Source of the DNA: Paenibacillus radicis (ex Xue et al. 2023)
GTDB taxonomy: Bacteria > Bacillota > Bacilli > Paenibacillales > NBRC-103111
Assembly (NCBI RefSeq): GCF_024722015.1
Contig: NZ_JANQBD010000049.1
Coordinates: 1 to 41,330, forward strand
Reading direction: 5' to 3'
Length of the DNA: 41,330 nt
The notes under the pieces are model-generated. The model worked only from the letters and a program-made list of their open reading frames with translations, was not told where the DNA came from and ran no database searches. Both the position numbers and the translations under genes were made by a program. The number at the start of each line of letters is the position of its first letter. Position 1 is the first letter of the stretch. This document shows, piece after piece, positions 25,201 through 34,099 of the stretch.

Positions 25201-27429
25201 ACGGTGAATGTGGCGGCGAATTATCCAATCCCGACAGTAGCGGCGACGCTCAGCCCGGCTTCGATAGCTGCAGGCGCAGTGGTTGACATTATTCAAGCGA
25301 CCGACGTCGAAAAAACTGCAGTCGTGCGGATAAGTCGCACGGGCGGGAAAGACGTGTTTTATCTTGTTAAGCTTAATAAAGTGCCACCGGGCCCGACGGG
25401 CTTAAGCGCGCAAGCGGGCAACGCACAGGTCGGCTTGTCGTGGAATACGGTGACCGGAGCGACCTACACGTACAACGTGAAGCGCAGCTTGTCGGCAACC
25501 GGGCCATTCAGCACCATCGCGTCCAGCGTGACACAGGCGACCTACACCGATAAGTCGGTCGCGAACGGAACGACCTACTACTATGTCGTTACCGCTCTGA
25601 ACCAAGGACAGGAGACCGCGAACTCGGCCATAGCGAGTGCGAAACCGGAAGCTCCGGGCCCGACGGGCTTAACCGCGCAAGCGGGCAACGCGCAGGTCGG
25701 CTTGTCGTGGAATACGGTGACCGGAGCGACCTACACGTACAACGTGAAGCGCAGTTTGTCGGCAACCGGGCCATTCACTACCATCGCGTCCAGCCTGACG
25801 CAGGTGACCTACACGGATAAGTCGGTCGCGAACGGAACGACCTACTACTATGTCGTTACCGCTCTGAACCAAGGACAGGAGAGCGCGAACTCGGCCACAG
25901 CGAGTGCGAAACCGGAAGCTCCGGTCGTGCCGCCGGCCCCGACGGGCTTAACCGCGCAAGCGGGCAACGCGCAGGTCGGCTTGTCGTGGAATACGGTGAC
26001 CGGAGCGACCTACACGTACAACGTGAAGCGCAGTTTGACAGAAAGCGGTCCGTTCACGATTGTAGCAACGAACGTGACCGGTTCCAGCTTCACGGATAAT
26101 AGCGTGGCGAACGGCACTACTTACTATTATGTTGTATCTGCGGTAAACGCAGGCGTTGAAAGCGCGAATTCTTCCGTAGTTGTCGCAGTGATTCCTCTTC
26201 ACAGAAGCAGCAGCAGCTCTTCGGGAGGCACACCGACCGACTCGGGCAAAAACGAACAGAAGGTAACAACCATCAATCCGTCAGAATGGCAAAAAGCGAT
26301 TGATGCGTCGAATTCGGCCGCCGATACTCCGAAGATCAAATTAGAAGCTTCGGGCACGGAAAGCTCTGCGCAAGTTCAGTTGACCGCCTCTTTACTTGCC
26401 GACGCGCAGTCTAAATTGCCGACAGCGGTTCTCTCGGTGCATTTTGATAATGTCACTTACGACTTGCCGATCAAAGCGCTGAACTTGGACGCAATCGCCA
26501 ACTCACTCGGAGCTGCGGTTAAAGACATCAAGATCAATGTGCAGATTGAGAAAGTTACCGGTACGACCGCAACGGCCATTGAGAATAAAGCGAAGCAAGC
26601 GGGCTTGACCCCGCTTACCGGAGCCCTGGCATTTAACATTACTGCGGAAGCGGGCAATAAGACGATAAGTGTCAATGAGTTCGGGACGATCTATGTGTCA
26701 AGAAGCATCGTCATCGGTAAGTCCGTCGATGTCAGCAAAGCAACTGCTGTCATGTATAATCCGGTAACCGGCGAAATGCGCTTCGTACCAGCCGTCTTCT
26801 CCGGAAGCGGAACGAATACGCAGGTTACGATTCAACGTCCGGGCAACAGTATCTACATGGTGGTGGATTCCAATAAAACATTCACCGACCTTGACGGACA
26901 CTGGGCAAAAGATGATGTGGAACTGCTAGCCTCGAAATTGTTGATTCAAGGCATCACGGATACTGGCTTCGCACCGAACAATCAGATTACCCGTGCCGAA
27001 TTTGCCGCATTATTGGTCCGCGCAATGGGGCTATCGGAGGATAGCGAATCCAAATTCTCGGATGTCAAATCGACCGACTGGTTTGCCGGCTCAGTAAATG
27101 CGGCAGCCAAAGCCGGATTGATCGACGGTTTTGAAGGGGGCGTCTTTAAACCGGCTTCCTACATCACCCGCGAGCAAATGGCTGTGATGATTTCCCGGTC
27201 ACTGAGCCTCGCAGGCAAACATCCGGAAGGGGATGTCAAAGGACTTTTTACCTTTGCGGATAGCCAAATGATCGGAACTTGGGCAAAAGATGCTGTATCG
27301 CAATCCGTAAACGCCAAAATCATCAATGGGATGACAGATCAGACCTTTGCGCCAAACGAAAATTCAAGCCGTGCGCAAGCGGCGGTCATGTTGAAGCGTT
27401 TGCTGAAATACACAGGATTTATAAATTAA
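22249..27429 (+). CDS. SLH-anchored multidomain protein with polysaccharide-lyase-like region
   Basis: This is a 1726-residue wall-bound secreted protein. The signal peptide is at 1-36. A beta-sandwich (about 40-165) comes first. A jelly-roll region (about 170-590) resembles the Polysacc_lyase/heparin-lyase-I fold: strand-rich, THFWRLLVPSE near 371, RWIDIELT, and RSKWGIYGAF near 547. Active-site residues are not certain. Next come a Big_4-type Ig domain (about 610-690, with KVPVKWDTSGYSPTVPGIY), a discoidin-like part, a cadherin-like unit (about 960-1045), three FN3 domains (1048-1313), a Ser-rich linker, a module shared with the 34100 gene (about 1345-1540), and three SLH domains (1543-1726). 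ATG 22249 follows GGAGAAGGGG. It forms a single-gene unit with a promoter/cre before and a terminator after. Confidence 0.85.
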   Translation: MQKSKIFNMPISFLITLTLVFQAFGGMVLPGTTVRAAGPDIYSTSANQTLDPSDPLDVVLTKPYRGSTVTKSGATGTITIELPYGTFYQMLHPVVNPGSTVKVYKSGGTEIVSLTGINNGDYELGLKDSQGNRVVPGWTGGTYFLDVTNGPNTRRYTITVTIQPISDFKITRSLQGGGTEAVNKPGQLVAPMNIRANENGMDTWGSTYIGYGDTGLNSLEGPMRPSSYSGKNWYDSFWGSDIYVHTTNDVNKFKPAGVSNDLPKDGRGIPLRWYGDNMYVQTIAKDNSDGRIDAYGVDVKYDGTMTASGKISGFDKLQSDIIRIHKFDAPVNAPGHEDGDRGAASSTTQRLEMKTNYTPENVVANDGPGTISTHFWRLLVPSETVKRQKKVGSNNIGTWSPNNYGFIYQIKEAKGNANGSPTVDIALNNGNLSFDHSRNNSTPSGMQSAGGINTGTFLTLTSDKFVDRWIDIELTTETADFGHLYVRVTDTDTGALLGEGTLNEADLLRRNIELQLPTPLPAPAPGPVYREGNYNTLKDDQGRNVNFGRSKWGIYGAFPATGTGREEWQPSTIYMADITIIKRDRDTYVFPNGYKPTDRDSNLRIMGWEHQNQMKVPLGTKITDLTLKTKLDVTLSNGFTVKVPVKWDTSGYSPTVPGIYRILGELQPPGGITIPAAPDNYYPDYYKPYFEINNSTVHDWGKAVMGANIKIVSHNEESRKENVLEEDRTAMTTSEGYAFFQSGSSFELDAGRTPWRYWVALDLGRQIDISRIEIEFGTMGSPGRSRNSSAWWTNDAAAYESLIESYNKFYDPTDPALAAGQPEPNRQYYLANNWPTKNPFGVENLVNYSGPWKYFEGSGRQPSNVNSQGTSTASNWKPTTQPALKGGTLGTNYTLGRRATDVLAGNGGQPITARYVMVVNELNFFSSVTGAPGTVGGSSPGPMQFLDFAVIGELHDDLTDLMVLETLTVGGVSVTGFDPSTKNYTVNVAANYPIPTVAATLSPASIAAGAVVDIIQATDVEKTAVVRISRTGGKDVFYLVKLNKVPPGPTGLSAQAGNAQVGLSWNTVTGATYTYNVKRSLSATGPFSTIASSVTQATYTDKSVANGTTYYYVVTALNQGQETANSAIASAKPEAPGPTGLTAQAGNAQVGLSWNTVTGATYTYNVKRSLSATGPFTTIASSLTQVTYTDKSVANGTTYYYVVTALNQGQESANSATASAKPEAPVVPPAPTGLTAQAGNAQVGLSWNTVTGATYTYNVKRSLTESGPFTIVATNVTGSSFTDNSVANGTTYYYVVSAVNAGVESANSSVVVAVIPLHRSSSSSSGGTPTDSGKNEQKVTTINPSEWQKAIDASNSAADTPKIKLEASGTESSAQVQLTASLLADAQSKLPTAVLSVHFDNVTYDLPIKALNLDAIANSLGAAVKDIKINVQIEKVTGTTATAIENKAKQAGLTPLTGALAFNITAEAGNKTISVNEFGTIYVSRSIVIGKSVDVSKATAVMYNPVTGEMRFVPAVFSGSGTNTQVTIQRPGNSIYMVVDSNKTFTDLDGHWAKDDVELLASKLLIQGITDTGFAPNNQITRAEFAALLVRAMGLSEDSESKFSDVKSTDWFAGSVNAAAKAGLIDGFEGGVFKPASYITREQMAVMISRSLSLAGKHPEGDVKGLFTFADSQMIGTWAKDAVSQSVNAKIINGMTDQTFAPNENSSRAQAAVMLKRLLKYTGFIN
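25388..26190 (+). repeat. Three tandem FN3-coding repeats
   Basis: The unit beginning GGCCCGACGGGCTTAA recurs at 25388, 25655 (267 nt later) and about 25934 (279 nt later, with an extra VVPP). The first two copies are almost identical at DNA level. The third matches for its first half and then diverges. Recent duplication or gene conversion is implied. Confidence 0.92.
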
Positions 27430-27446
27430 TCGATGTATACCTTCGA

Positions 27447-27482
27447 GAACAGGGGTGGGCTTCCCCTGTTCTTTTTCTTTTT
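27447..27482 (+). terminator. Terminator after the second SLH gene
   Basis: GAACAGGGG pairs with CCCCTGTTC across 7 nt, followed by TTTTTCTTTTTTT. Confidence 0.93.
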
Positions 27483-27703
27483 TTCCGGATCAATGACAAT
27501 AACATACAATAAATGTAACTTAACTTGGAAAATTGTTGAAATATGTTGAAGTATGGGCAATCGAGTGGATCAAGCCTTAACATCGATGGTCAGAACAAGA
27601 TAGGAGCACCCGCGCACTAAGTTAGGGATAATTCACGAAATTTCGGTTCTTGCAGCGTTTTCATTGGAAGATCACCTATGTTTATTACGATTTTCATTGC
27701 TAC

Positions 27704-27726
27704 TCCGGCTTTTTGCCGGAATTTTT
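27704..27726 (+). terminator. Orphan terminator-like hairpin
   Basis: TCCGGC pairs with GCCGGA across TTTTT and is followed by ATTTTT. It is more than 200 nt beyond the previous gene's own terminator and upstream of the next promoter. Confidence 0.5.
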
Positions 27727-27804
27727 CTGTAATTTCATAGGGTTATGTAAAGAAAACACAATATAAACTAAATTTTCTCAATCCCATTATTCCGCAACGT
27801 GAAC

Positions 27805-27836
27805 TATAATAGGTCTGTTTGATGAAAGCGCTTTAA
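27805..27836 (+). promoter_or_regulatory. -10 box and cre site of the lyase operon
   Basis: TATAAT (27805-27810) is followed 12 nt later by TGAAAGCGCTTTAA (27823-27836), whose core AAAGCGCTTT is a perfect palindrome and matches the CcpA cre consensus at all but one position. A cre just after the start site normally blocks transcription when CcpA is active. No strong -35 is visible. Confidence 0.65.
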
Positions 27837-27862
27837 TTATACTAAAAACTGGAGGACAAGCA

Positions 27863-30800
27863 ATGAACAAGAAGCGCCTTGCGTATATTATGGTCTGCTT
27901 ATTGTTGCTATACAGCAGCATGCCTTTGAGCACAGGTTACGCCATCAGGTATGACAATTACAGCGGCTTTACAGTCGGTGACCAAGGGAAACTGCCAAGC
28001 AGCGAAATACATCCCAAGCTTTGGTTTGGCCAGGATCAATTAGGAACGGTGTATGCCAAGAGGGAGGCTGACTCCTATGCGGCGTCCTTGTGGAACTCCA
28101 TTGCTGCTAGCTCATATTTGACGGCCGATTTTCCAGCCGTACCGGCTTGCCCGCCAGCACTTACCAGCGATGCAGCAAGCAGCATCCATCGCTACTATGG
28201 GGATATGGCGCGGTTTGCCAAGTACAACGCGTTCATGTACATCATGCAAGGCAATGGAAAGTATTTAACTCGTGCGACTGATGCGTTGAAACGGGCATAT
28301 GACGGTCCGATCTACAGCTGTTCCGTCATCGGCCCCCTCGAATCAAGCAGCCCGGTGGACGAAACTTACCGCGCGAATTGGGCGCAAAATTATGCGGCTG
28401 CCTATGACTGGGTACATAATGCGCTTTCGGCGGATGACGATGCATGGATTCGTCAACGTCTCGCCAATGAAGCGCAAGTGACAAGCGATAATCTTTTGGC
28501 ATGGGGACCAAGAAATCATAACCATCGCTCCAAACCGGCATGGGGACTTGGTTCTATGGCTTTAGCGCTTTCCAGCCATCCAAGCGCATCGACCTGGCTG
28601 GACAAAGCAATCGACGCCTTCAATACGAATACGTCCTATTATTTCAGCGAAGACGGCTTATACCGTGAAGGCTCCCACTACTACATTTACTCGCTGATTA
28701 ATTTCGTTCCTTTCCTGTACAATTACAAAAACGTGTCCGGCATGAACTACTTCCCGCTCTACCGACCGGCATTTCAATGGGAATTGTATACTTCCAACAA
28801 CAAAGGGTGGATGCCCAACTTCGAGGATTCTTACCTGCACTACAACTTTCTCGGACTCATTGCGGGACAATATATGAGCGATGATGATAAAGTGCCTGTC
28901 ACCCTGCACCCCGACGCCAAATGGGGCAATATTTTCCAATGGCGTTATCAAAATACCGACAAGTCGCCATGGAGCTTCAAAGCGGCAGACGGCTCACTAG
29001 TGGACGGCGAATTCGGGAACAACACCGGTGCTAGCTTGGACGATACGATGGATATAGACAAATACCTGACCTACGATCCGAAGTTGGAGCCGATTGCGCC
29101 GACGGGAAGCGGTACCCAGTTTCTCGACAAAGGGGGCGAAACGGTATTCCGCAATAACTGGCTGTATAACGACCCTAGCAGCCGTTACCTCAATTTCCAT
29201 GCGGTTGCGGAAACCGACAACCACAATCATTTTGATACGCTCAGCTTCTCTATTCATGCAGAAAATCAAATGATGGCAAGCACCTCTGGATATAGCCGTT
29301 CTGCTTACGGCGACGAGATTCGCAGGTCTTGGTACCGTACAGCGGAAGCCGACAATATGGTAACGATGGATGTGAAAGATTCGAGGGGCGTTACGCAGCA
29401 GACTTGGCCGGTGGAATTTGAAGAAAATGTAACCCCAGTTTCCAAGTATAACATCGACACCGACTATTTTGATTTTCAACAGAAAGAAGCAAGGTTCGTC
29501 AATATTGTAAATGATACGACAAAAAGCGAAGTAGCGACGAGTTTTCCGCCGGACAGCGAAAGTCTGGGCTACATTAAACGTTCTGTTGCATTCCCGGGCC
29601 AAGACTATTTTGTCGTCATTGACCAATTGAGCAGTAAATCCGGCGCAGCGCAAAATTACAACTTATATTTGCACGGAGGACGAGGCGCGATGACTGGCTC
29701 CGACAACCATCGCCTTTGGACCTATGAGGCCGACAACTATGGAGCGGCCGCTAAGTTTTCGACCTGGATTTTCTCCAATGGCGCAACCTTAACGGATAAA
29801 TCCGGAGAACTCACTTATATAAAAGGCGATTACGCGAATTTCGGCTATGTGCAGGCTCGCAAAAATGCCGTCAACACGAACTTCATGCAAATTTTGATAC
29901 CACTTGGCAAAAATACGGCGGAGCCTAAGGTGACGGAACTGAGCGACAGCACTCGTGTCGGCGGGACTGTAGTGAAAGATGGAAATCTCGACACGTTCCT
30001 TGTTCAACAAGGAACCGGCGTAGTTGCTTTAGACCAATTAACGACCGATGCGGATTTCGGATACGCAAGAGAGAATGGTTCTCTTCAACATTGGGCTGCT
30101 CGCCAAGCGACGACGGTAAGCTATAAAGGCATCGAGCTGTTCAGCTCCACGGATCGTATTACGCTCTCAATGGATTTGAGCAAATTGGATCATTCGAAGG
30201 CTACCATTTCAACCAATGCCTCGAACTATGCTATAAAAATCAAAAATCCATTCGGCAAAACGGCTTCAAAGGCAACTTGGGTTACCGCTGCAGGGATAAC
30301 ATCGGACATCCCGCTTACATCGGCAAACGGCTACACGCAAATCGCCGGATTAACCGGAGGCGGCGATTTAACCGTAAGTTATACGGAGGATGGTGAACCC
30401 GATAACACTGCGCCTGCGGCGATCGTGGATCTGGCTGTTACAGCCGGCAGCTCGAATGAAGTGAACTTGTCCTGGACATCGTCAGGGGATGACGAGAATA
30501 CCGGGACGGCAGATTACTACGACTTCCGATACAGCATGTCTCCGATCACGGAACAAAATTGGGCGGCAGCGGTGCAAGTGACCGGAGAGCCTGCTCCTGC
30601 CACAGCAGGCACAAAGCAATCGATGAAGGTAAGAGAATTGTCCGGAGGTGCGACTTATTATTTTGCCATGAAGACGTTCGACAAGGCGGGTAACGGTTCA
30701 AAGCTTTCCAATACAGTTTCCTCATCGACTCAAGTATTTGACCTTTCTCCGGTTAAATTATCGGATTTTGCAGGAAATCCTGTGACGAATTTGGTTGGAG

Positions 30801-31069
30801 GGGTCTTTGTATCGGCAAAAGTCGACGTTTCGAACCGTTCATTGCTAGCGGCTTCCGCGCAATTGGTTATCGCACTGTACAAAACAGATCATACTCTGAT
30901 CAAAACAGTTAATGCCGGCAAAATGGTGAACAGCGGAGATACCGATACGTTTCAGGTCGGCATGCTGCTTCCTGACGCTTTGCCGAACGGAAGCATGATA
31001 AAAGTGTTTGTGTGGGATGGATCGGATACACTGGAGCCATTATCGAACGTGGTCACATTTCCATACTGA
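27863..31069 (+). CDS. Secreted heparinase II/III-type polysaccharide lyase
   Basis: This secreted enzyme is predicted to cleave uronic-acid polysaccharide by beta-elimination; the exact substrate is unknown. Of 1068 residues, 1-27 are a signal peptide. An alpha/alpha toroid follows (about 50-400), with the conserved NHNHR (218-222) and EGSHYYIYSL. The heparinase II/III beta-sandwich (about 420-700) has ETDNHNHFDTLSF (H454, H456, D458), then SRSAYGDEIRRSWYRTAEADN, matching the Hepar_II_III pattern. An FN3 domain lies at about 848-935. The C-terminal module (about 940-1068) ends PLSNVVTFPY and is homologous to the end of the next protein. There is no SLH domain. The ribosome site is GGAGG before ATG 27863. 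It is the first gene of a three-gene operon under a cre-like site. Confidence 0.88.
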   Translation: MNKKRLAYIMVCLLLLYSSMPLSTGYAIRYDNYSGFTVGDQGKLPSSEIHPKLWFGQDQLGTVYAKREADSYAASLWNSIAASSYLTADFPAVPACPPALTSDAASSIHRYYGDMARFAKYNAFMYIMQGNGKYLTRATDALKRAYDGPIYSCSVIGPLESSSPVDETYRANWAQNYAAAYDWVHNALSADDDAWIRQRLANEAQVTSDNLLAWGPRNHNHRSKPAWGLGSMALALSSHPSASTWLDKAIDAFNTNTSYYFSEDGLYREGSHYYIYSLINFVPFLYNYKNVSGMNYFPLYRPAFQWELYTSNNKGWMPNFEDSYLHYNFLGLIAGQYMSDDDKVPVTLHPDAKWGNIFQWRYQNTDKSPWSFKAADGSLVDGEFGNNTGASLDDTMDIDKYLTYDPKLEPIAPTGSGTQFLDKGGETVFRNNWLYNDPSSRYLNFHAVAETDNHNHFDTLSFSIHAENQMMASTSGYSRSAYGDEIRRSWYRTAEADNMVTMDVKDSRGVTQQTWPVEFEENVTPVSKYNIDTDYFDFQQKEARFVNIVNDTTKSEVATSFPPDSESLGYIKRSVAFPGQDYFVVIDQLSSKSGAAQNYNLYLHGGRGAMTGSDNHRLWTYEADNYGAAAKFSTWIFSNGATLTDKSGELTYIKGDYANFGYVQARKNAVNTNFMQILIPLGKNTAEPKVTELSDSTRVGGTVVKDGNLDTFLVQQGTGVVALDQLTTDADFGYARENGSLQHWAARQATTVSYKGIELFSSTDRITLSMDLSKLDHSKATISTNASNYAIKIKNPFGKTASKATWVTAAGITSDIPLTSANGYTQIAGLTGGGDLTVSYTEDGEPDNTAPAAIVDLAVTAGSSNEVNLSWTSSGDDENTGTADYYDFRYSMSPITEQNWAAAVQVTGEPAPATAGTKQSMKVRELSGGATYYFAMKTFDKAGNGSKLSNTVSSSTQVFDLSPVKLSDFAGNPVTNLVGGVFVSAKVDVSNRSLLAASAQLVIALYKTDHTLIKTVNAGKMVNSGDTDTFQVGMLLPDALPNGSMIKVFVWDGSDTLEPLSNVVTFPY

Positions 31070-31090
31070 CGGATAGCGGGAGGTTGAACA

Positions 31091-34039
31091 ATGAAAAATA
31101 GAAAGTGGCAAAAGCATCTGTGCATGTGGCTCAGTTTTATCCTGCTTGTCGGACTTCTCTCAGGATTGCCCGCCGCTTCGGCAGCGACTACACCGTTTAC
31201 TGATGATTTCGAGGGGATGATGGTGTTTACAGTACCTTCTTCAGCTCCGGGCAACGCCAGGGGTTGGCAGTCCAACACAGGCACTAATAATCCGTGGAGC
31301 GTAGCGAAAGACGAAACGTCCAACTACGTTATGAAGGCGACGAACACAACCGCAGGATCGACTTTCACATTATTTAACAACAGCTCCATGTCGTCTGCAG
31401 GCATGATTCACACCGCCAAGATGAAAATTAGCAATACGGCGGTCCGGACAGGGATTACAGCAAGATATTTGGACGGAAACAACTATTACGCGGTTACTCT
31501 TAACAAATCAGGCAGTAACAGTCTATTTGAAATCCGTAAGAAAACCTCATCGTCAACCACGACGGTAGCATCAGCGCCATTTGCTTACGATACGTCGACT
31601 TATTACACCTTAACTATCGCAACTGTAACCTCCGGAAGCGATGTGACGGTTATCGGAACAATAAAAGGCGGACCAACGCTTGTTTACACCGACACGGCTG
31701 GACAACCGTCGCCCGGAAGTAAATTCGGTTTCTACATAGCCGGCGTTGCCAGTGAAAATCAAACCGCCTATTTCGACGATGTGTATGCGACCGATAATTT
31801 GATCCAGGCGCCGACAAATGTAACGGCATCGCCAGGGGACGGTAAAGTAGCCTTAAACTGGCCTGCTTCTGCGGAGGCTACGAGCTATACGGTAAAAAGA
31901 TATGTTCCCTGCACTGGCGGCTGCGCTTCGGGACAAGCGGGGTATTATACGACCATTGCCGCTAATGTCATGTCCACAAGCTACGTGGATAAGGGGTTAA
32001 CGAACGGTACCCCATACGCTTACGCGATAAGCGCAGTCAAAGGGACCGACGATGGTTTGCTTTCCTCTCAGGTCAGCGCAATCCCGCAAGCGGAGGACAC
32101 GTCGGAGCCCTCGCTGGCCTCGGTCGCTTTGAGTGGATTGACGACGACGCTGAATGTCAACGCTACAAGTCAGGCGGTTGTAAAAGCCGTCTACAGTGAC
32201 AGCTCGAGCTATTACGTCACAAACGGCGTGATGTTTAACAGCAGCGCCCCATCGGTGGCCGCTATCTCCGCAACCGGCTTGGTAACGGCTAAAGCGCCGG
32301 GGATGACTGTTATTACAGCGACTTACAAGGGAATCACCTCACCTGGATTTCCCTTAACCGTGAATGATTCCGGTCCGACTTTGAACTCAGTTTCTGTTAC
32401 AGGGCCTTCGGTCTTGGACGTGGGAGGCGTCGGACAGTTTTCAGCAACCGCAATCTACAGCGACAGCACGACCCAGAATGTGACTGCAAGCGCCACCTTT
32501 GCAAGCAGTTCCGAAGGGGTGATATCTTTCGGGCCAAACGGTTCCGCATCGGCGCTGAATGCAGGGAGTACACTTGTTACGGCTACTTATCAAGGCGTAA
32601 AATCATCCGGTCTTAACGTGACAGTAAATCCCGCAAGCGGGCAACCGCTGCTCATCGGTTCGGCAGACGATACTTACGTGGAGTCCAGCAAAGGGAACTC
32701 CCCACAGGGTTCACTCAATAATATGAAAGTCAAATTGAACAGCTTGGTGGAGTTTCGAAATGCTTATCTGAAATTCATAATGCCGCAATACGAAGGAATT
32801 TTGGACAAAGTGAATTTGAATTTATATTTCGCATTGGACAGTAATACAGCTAGTTATGTTGTTGAGCTTCAAGGAATCGAAGAAGACAACTGGAGCGAGC
32901 AAACATTAACTTACAATCAACAACCGGGAACATTAAACGGCGTATATGCCAACGCCCCCGGGGAAAAAGGAACTGTTATCGGACAATACACCATCGACCA
33001 ATCTGGAAGTTATAGCTTCGATGTTACGGATTTTGTGAAAAATCAATATGATAATTTGATCAGCTTCCGTATCATCGGTGTTACCAACAACAAAGGATCC
33101 AGCGTTTTTTCAAAGGAAGCGGCCGATGCCACGAAACGTCCGAGCCTTACGATTATGACTAGGCCGGATACTGGAGAACCGAGAGCTCCAATCAATCTAT
33201 CTGCCGGAGGAAAATCTTCCACGTCTGTTCACTTAAGCTGGAGTCCGGCGGATGACCGGGCGGATGGATATTACATTAAAAGGGGGACGGAAAACGGCGG
33301 TCCGTATGTGAATATCGGCACTTCTCTTTCCGCCAGTTTTACGGATAACGGTTTAGAGCCGGGAACAACTTATTACTACGTTGTATCGGGCTACAACGAT
33401 AAAGGCGAAAGCCATGCTTCGCTGCAGGTTGCGGCTCTTACTATTCCGGCAGCTCCGGCATCGGTTGCCGCCACTGCAGGTGACCGCCAAATTGCATTGA
33501 CGTGGGAACCATCGGATGGTGCCAGCAGCTACAACATATACAGGATGGCAAACGGCCAGACCTCGAAAATTGCTTCGAGCGTAACGGCTACTGTATATAC
33601 CGACATCGGGCTTGTTAATGGCAGTTCTTATCATTACACGGTAACAAGCGTTAATGAAAGCGGGGAGAGCGAAGCGTCTATTTCGGTAGCCACCTCGGCA
33701 GTCGTTCCTCTGGTGATCGGCAAGCCTACAATGAGAAACGCAAATAAAGCGACCGTTACGAATCTACAAAACTCCGGTTATGTGGAAGTCGGCCTGACGA
33801 TTCAAAATAAGAGCAGTCAGAATGTCACCGGTTCCGTCGTAATAGGGCTTTATAATTCAAATGACACTGCCGCATACGAAAATCGAATCATCGCCAAATT
33901 CCTGAAAGGCGATCAGAATATTACCGTTTACTCGGCATTTGATCTTCCGTCCGATATCAGCGGGTACACCGTCAAGGCCATGATTACGGATGCAACAGAT
34001 TCAAACCAACCTTTATCGAATCAAGTGACCATCCCATAA
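31091..34039 (+). CDS. Secreted multidomain carbohydrate-binding-type protein
   Basis: This is a 982-residue secreted protein with no evident catalytic domain. The signal peptide is at 1-32 (cleavage near AASAAT). Then follow a LamG-like jelly roll (about 36-236), FN3 (about 239-335, with an inserted CTGGC), two Big_2-type Ig domains (about 340-430 and 430-520, SVSVTGPSVLDVGGVGQF), a DNRLRE/CBM96-type domain (about 525-692, with DDTYVESSKGNSPQG and RNAYLKF), two FN3 domains (698-785, 788-870), and the C-terminal module (873-982) ending PLSNQVTIP. The likely role is binding or presenting polysaccharide for the neighbouring lyase. GGGAGG precedes ATG 31091, 21 nt after the lyase stop. Confidence 0.85.
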   Translation: MKNRKWQKHLCMWLSFILLVGLLSGLPAASAATTPFTDDFEGMMVFTVPSSAPGNARGWQSNTGTNNPWSVAKDETSNYVMKATNTTAGSTFTLFNNSSMSSAGMIHTAKMKISNTAVRTGITARYLDGNNYYAVTLNKSGSNSLFEIRKKTSSSTTTVASAPFAYDTSTYYTLTIATVTSGSDVTVIGTIKGGPTLVYTDTAGQPSPGSKFGFYIAGVASENQTAYFDDVYATDNLIQAPTNVTASPGDGKVALNWPASAEATSYTVKRYVPCTGGCASGQAGYYTTIAANVMSTSYVDKGLTNGTPYAYAISAVKGTDDGLLSSQVSAIPQAEDTSEPSLASVALSGLTTTLNVNATSQAVVKAVYSDSSSYYVTNGVMFNSSAPSVAAISATGLVTAKAPGMTVITATYKGITSPGFPLTVNDSGPTLNSVSVTGPSVLDVGGVGQFSATAIYSDSTTQNVTASATFASSSEGVISFGPNGSASALNAGSTLVTATYQGVKSSGLNVTVNPASGQPLLIGSADDTYVESSKGNSPQGSLNNMKVKLNSLVEFRNAYLKFIMPQYEGILDKVNLNLYFALDSNTASYVVELQGIEEDNWSEQTLTYNQQPGTLNGVYANAPGEKGTVIGQYTIDQSGSYSFDVTDFVKNQYDNLISFRIIGVTNNKGSSVFSKEAADATKRPSLTIMTRPDTGEPRAPINLSAGGKSSTSVHLSWSPADDRADGYYIKRGTENGGPYVNIGTSLSASFTDNGLEPGTTYYYVVSGYNDKGESHASLQVAALTIPAAPASVAATAGDRQIALTWEPSDGASSYNIYRMANGQTSKIASSVTATVYTDIGLVNGSSYHYTVTSVNESGESEASISVATSAVVPLVIGKPTMRNANKATVTNLQNSGYVEVGLTIQNKSSQNVTGSVVIGLYNSNDTAAYENRIIAKFLKGDQNITVYSAFDLPSDISGYTVKAMITDATDSNQPLSNQVTIP

Positions 34040-34099
34040 CTGAGTACTGACCATATCGGAGTACATCGCCCTGATATATTGCACCCTGGAGGTTAAATT

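Larger units (their letters stand above)
27483..27862. other. Upstream region of the lyase operon
   Basis: There is no gene. It holds a second terminator-like hairpin (27704-27726) that ends no known gene, then the -10 box and cre-like site of the lyase operon. Between 27483 and 27700 I see nothing recognisable, though a small RNA ending at the hairpin is possible. Confidence 0.5.

Noticed and set aside
25388..26190. Tandem repeats considered as a CRISPR or mobile element
   Set aside because: The 267-279 nt units are in frame and encode FN3 domains, so they are protein repeats.
28997..29653. 218-residue minus-strand open frame inside the lyase gene
   Set aside because: It is opposite the conserved heparinase domain, and composition and lack of a start signal mark it as a shadow.
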